Source of the DNA: DASYRM01 sp036004405
Lineage (GTDB): Bacteria > Acidobacteriota > Vicinamibacteria > Vicinamibacterales > UBA2999
DNA length: 6,643 bases
Assembly (NCBI GenBank): GCA_036004405.1
Contig: DASYRM010000189.1
Coordinates: 1 to 6,643 of the forward strand
Direction: 5' to 3'
A model generated the notes under the pieces. The model worked only from the letters and a program-made list of their open reading frames with translations, did no database searches and was not told where the DNA came from. This document shows positions 4,959-6,643 of this stretch, piece after piece (within the stretch, counting starts at the first letter, position 1; each line of letters opens with the position of its first letter). The position numbers were made by a program, and so were the translations under genes.

Positions 4959-6503
4959 CTAAGGTACCGCCCGCCGCCGGAACAGCACCAGCGCGAGCAC
5001 CGTGACGGCCAGCGAGGCGTAGGCCGCCACGTCGCCGATCCGCGAATAGATCGTGCGCCCCTGCAGGAACCGCACGTCCACCACCATGCCCGCCTGTTCA
5101 AAGATAGCCGACTTCCCCACCACCCGCCCGTACGGGTCCACGGCGCCGCTGATGCCGGTGTTGGCGGCGCGTACGAGATAGCGCCCCTGCTCGATGGCCC
5201 GCATCGACGCCAGCGCGAAGTGCTGATAGGGCGCCGACGTGGTGCCGTACCAGGCGTCGTTGGTGATGGTCGTGAGCAGCTCGCTGCCCCGGTCCACGGC
5301 TTCGCGCGCGAGGTGCGGAAAAATCACCTCGTAGCAGATGGCCGTGCTGGCCTTGTGCCCGCCGATCGGCAGCATCGTCACCGAGTCGCCGGCGGCAAAG
5401 GTGGCCAGGCCGCCCACCAGCGGCGACAGGAACGAAATCCAGTGCTGCAGCGGGATGAACTCGCCGAACGGCACCAGCTGCATCTTGCGATACACCGCCC
5501 CCGTGCTGCCGTCTGGCGCGATCAGGAACGCCGAGTTGTAGAGGTGCGGCACCGCGCCGCCCTCCATCTGATCGCTGCCGAACTGAATCGGCACGCGCAC
5601 TTCGCGCGCGAGGTCGCGGATGGCCTGGCCGTCCACCGCGTTCTCCTCGAACATGAACGGCGTGGCCGACTCCGGCCAGATGACGTACTGCGCCCCGCGC
5701 TTCACCGCGTCGCGCGTCATGGCGATGTAGGTGGTGAAAATCCGGCGCGCTTGACGCGGATCCCACTTCTCCTTCTGCTCGACGTTGCCCTGAATGAGGC
5801 CGACGCGGATCGACGTGCCGGCGCGCGTGAGCGAACCGTCCGCGACGCGCCAGGTGCCCCACACGGCCACCGCCACCAGCGCCGCGGCCGTGGCCGCGAT
5901 CGTCCGGACGCGCACGCGCGGCGGCGCCAGCAGCGCGTAGGCCAGAGCCGCGTTGACCAAGGCCACGAACAGCGACACGCCGTAGAGACCGGCCACACTC
6001 GCCAGCTGCGCGACGGGCAGTACGTCGATCTGACTGTCGCCCAGCACCACCCACGGGAAACCGGAGAGCAGCGTCCCGCGAAGGTACTCGCCGCTCACCC
6101 AGGCCGCCGGCGCCAGCCACAGCCCTCTGGTGCCGTAGCGCCCCAGAATCACGCCGAGCGCCGCCGTGCCGACCGCGTTGTAGAGGCCGAGATAGAGCGA
6201 CAGCAGCAGCACCGACACCACGCCGAGCGGCGCCGGAAGGCCGCCGAAGGTCACGAGCACGGGACCGGTCCAATAGAGCGTGCCGCAGAAGAAGACGAGG
6301 GAGGTGACGAGGCCGAGATAGAGACCGCGGACAGCCGTCGTGCCCGGCAGCGGGCTCCGCCGCCCGGTCCACCCGCTCAGCGCGAGGAAGAGCGGCACCA
6401 GCGCGATCCAGGCGCACGCGGGATGACCGAACTTCGGAAAGCTCAGCGCCAGCAGCAGGCCGGCGAGCGCCGCCAGACCAACGTCGCGGCGAGCCACTAG
6501 CAC
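4959..6503 (-). CDS. lnt: apolipoprotein N-acyltransferase
   Basis: Lnt transfers the third acyl chain from a phospholipid to the N-terminal Cys of lipoproteins in the inner membrane, the last step of lipoprotein maturation in double-membrane bacteria. The N-terminal 210 or so residues carry several hydrophobic segments. The nitrilase-like periplasmic domain follows with the catalytic triad: Glu in WPESA (residue 278), Lys in YRKMQLVPFGEF (340) and Cys in ICYEV (390). These are close to E267, K335 and C387 of E. coli. A final membrane helix (ASLAVTVLALVLF) precedes the basic C-terminus. I chose GTG at 6503 (514 residues) because the first membrane helix then starts within the usual distance and the triad numbering fits. 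GTG at 6497 is equally possible. The frame stays open to GTG 6617, which would add 38 polar residues that do not look like Lnt. None of these starts has a clear Shine-Dalgarno. prfB follows 16 bases downstream. Confidence 0.95.
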   Translation of the reverse strand: MLVARRDVGLAALAGLLLALSFPKFGHPACAWIALVPLFLALSGWTGRRSPLPGTTAVRGLYLGLVTSLVFFCGTLYWTGPVLVTFGGLPAPLGVVSVLLLSLYLGLYNAVGTAALGVILGRYGTRGLWLAPAAWVSGEYLRGTLLSGFPWVVLGDSQIDVLPVAQLASVAGLYGVSLFVALVNAALAYALLAPPRVRVRTIAATAAALVAVAVWGTWRVADGSLTRAGTSIRVGLIQGNVEQKEKWDPRQARRIFTTYIAMTRDAVKRGAQYVIWPESATPFMFEENAVDGQAIRDLAREVRVPIQFGSDQMEGGAVPHLYNSAFLIAPDGSTGAVYRKMQLVPFGEFIPLQHWISFLSPLVGGLATFAAGDSVTMLPIGGHKASTAICYEVIFPHLAREAVDRGSELLTTITNDAWYGTTSAPYQHFALASMRAIEQGRYLVRAANTGISGAVDPYGRVVGKSAIFEQAGMVVDVRFLQGRTIYSRIGDVAAYASLAVTVLALVLFRRRAVP

Positions 6504-6643
6504 TGATATGGAATGACCGGTTGTCAAGGGCCGGTGGGAGCTGTGGAAAACGGTTCTGCCATTTTCCAAGCCACTGTGGGCGCGTTCTTCAGCGTCCACA
6601 GGGGCGGCAGATTCCACGGGCCATGGAGCACTCGCGCCACCAA
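6504..6643 (-). other. region upstream of lnt, probably its leader and promoter
   Basis: No convincing gene is seen in these 140 bases, although the lnt frame stays open through them. They hold a perfect inverted repeat TGGAAAA / TTTTCCA (6544-6550 and 6562-6568, centres 18 bases apart), a possible operator. On the - strand, TTTTCCACA at 6542-6550 is one mismatch from a DnaA box. A TTGACA (6522-6527, - strand) sits between short ACCGG/CCGGT arms, but I find no -10 at a proper distance. The promoter of the lnt-prfB operon is likely here or just outside the window. Confidence 0.4.

Noticed and set aside
4836..6500. A 554-residue open frame on the + strand opposite lnt
   Set aside because: Its product is dominated by Arg, His and Ala with no recognisable domain, and lnt on the other strand has its full catalytic triad. 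Long antisense frames are expected at this GC content.
6499..6527. A sigma-70 promoter based on TTGACA at 6522-6527 (- strand)
   Set aside because: The hexamer 17 bases downstream reads AGTGCT, which is not a -10 box, and the motif would lie almost on the start codon.
4959..6617. lnt starting at GTG 6617
   Set aside because: It would add 38 polar residues before the first membrane helix, has no Shine-Dalgarno, and shifts the catalytic residues away from the usual positions.
6589..6643. Tail of another - strand gene ending at the TGA at 6589-6591
   Set aside because: Only about 17 codons are visible, with a Cys pair (ICRPCGR) but nothing recognisable, so it cannot be told from chance.
1..6643. 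Defence system, CRISPR array, insertion sequence, tRNA or rRNA
   Set aside because: No spaced repeat array, transposase motif or structured RNA signature was seen; apart from the MGCDIH gene the genes belong to housekeeping or regulator families.

Overview
The window is a stretch of bacterial chromosome with high GC; a hand count gives about 70% in 4141-4200. It carries six protein-coding genes packed closely together. The gene families, the double-membrane lipoprotein enzyme Lnt, and the short palindromes with a CTTYAG centre suggest a Gram-negative of the Acidobacteriota (Vicinamibacteria-like) or possibly a deltaproteobacterium. This placement is an inference from gene content and recalled style, not a proven assignment.

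Left part, + strand. A class A penicillin-binding protein of the PBP1A type enters from the left edge and ends at 2076. Its intergenic tail holds a degenerate heptamer array and a strong palindrome. Then come a small Cys/His protein of the DUF3565 type (2163-2363) and a MerR-family regulator with a TipAS drug-recognition domain (2381-3142). The last two are close enough to be co-transcribed.

Middle, - strand. A gene of unknown function, whose product begins with the MGCDIH signature (3163-3720), converges on the MerR gene with only 20 bases between the stops. Its GC content is clearly lower than its surroundings (about 56% in 3301-3420), which points to acquisition by transfer.

Right part, - strand. 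lnt (apolipoprotein N-acyltransferase) is followed after 16 bases by prfB (release factor 2), very likely as one operon. prfB is split by an in-frame TGA and needs the classical RF2 +1 programmed frameshift, so a simple gene caller will give it a wrong N-terminus.

Themes: PBP1A and Lnt both serve the cell envelope, and RF2 is a translation factor that controls its own synthesis. I see no defence island, CRISPR array, transposase, tRNA or rRNA. The observations most worth following are: (i) a strong internal ribosome-binding site in the MerR gene, exactly at the boundary of its drug-binding domain, recalling the TipAL/TipAS two-product arrangement; (ii) two copies of one palindromic element family with compensating stem differences, each placed 3' of a gene and in the same orientation relative to it; (iii) the low-GC MGCDIH gene.
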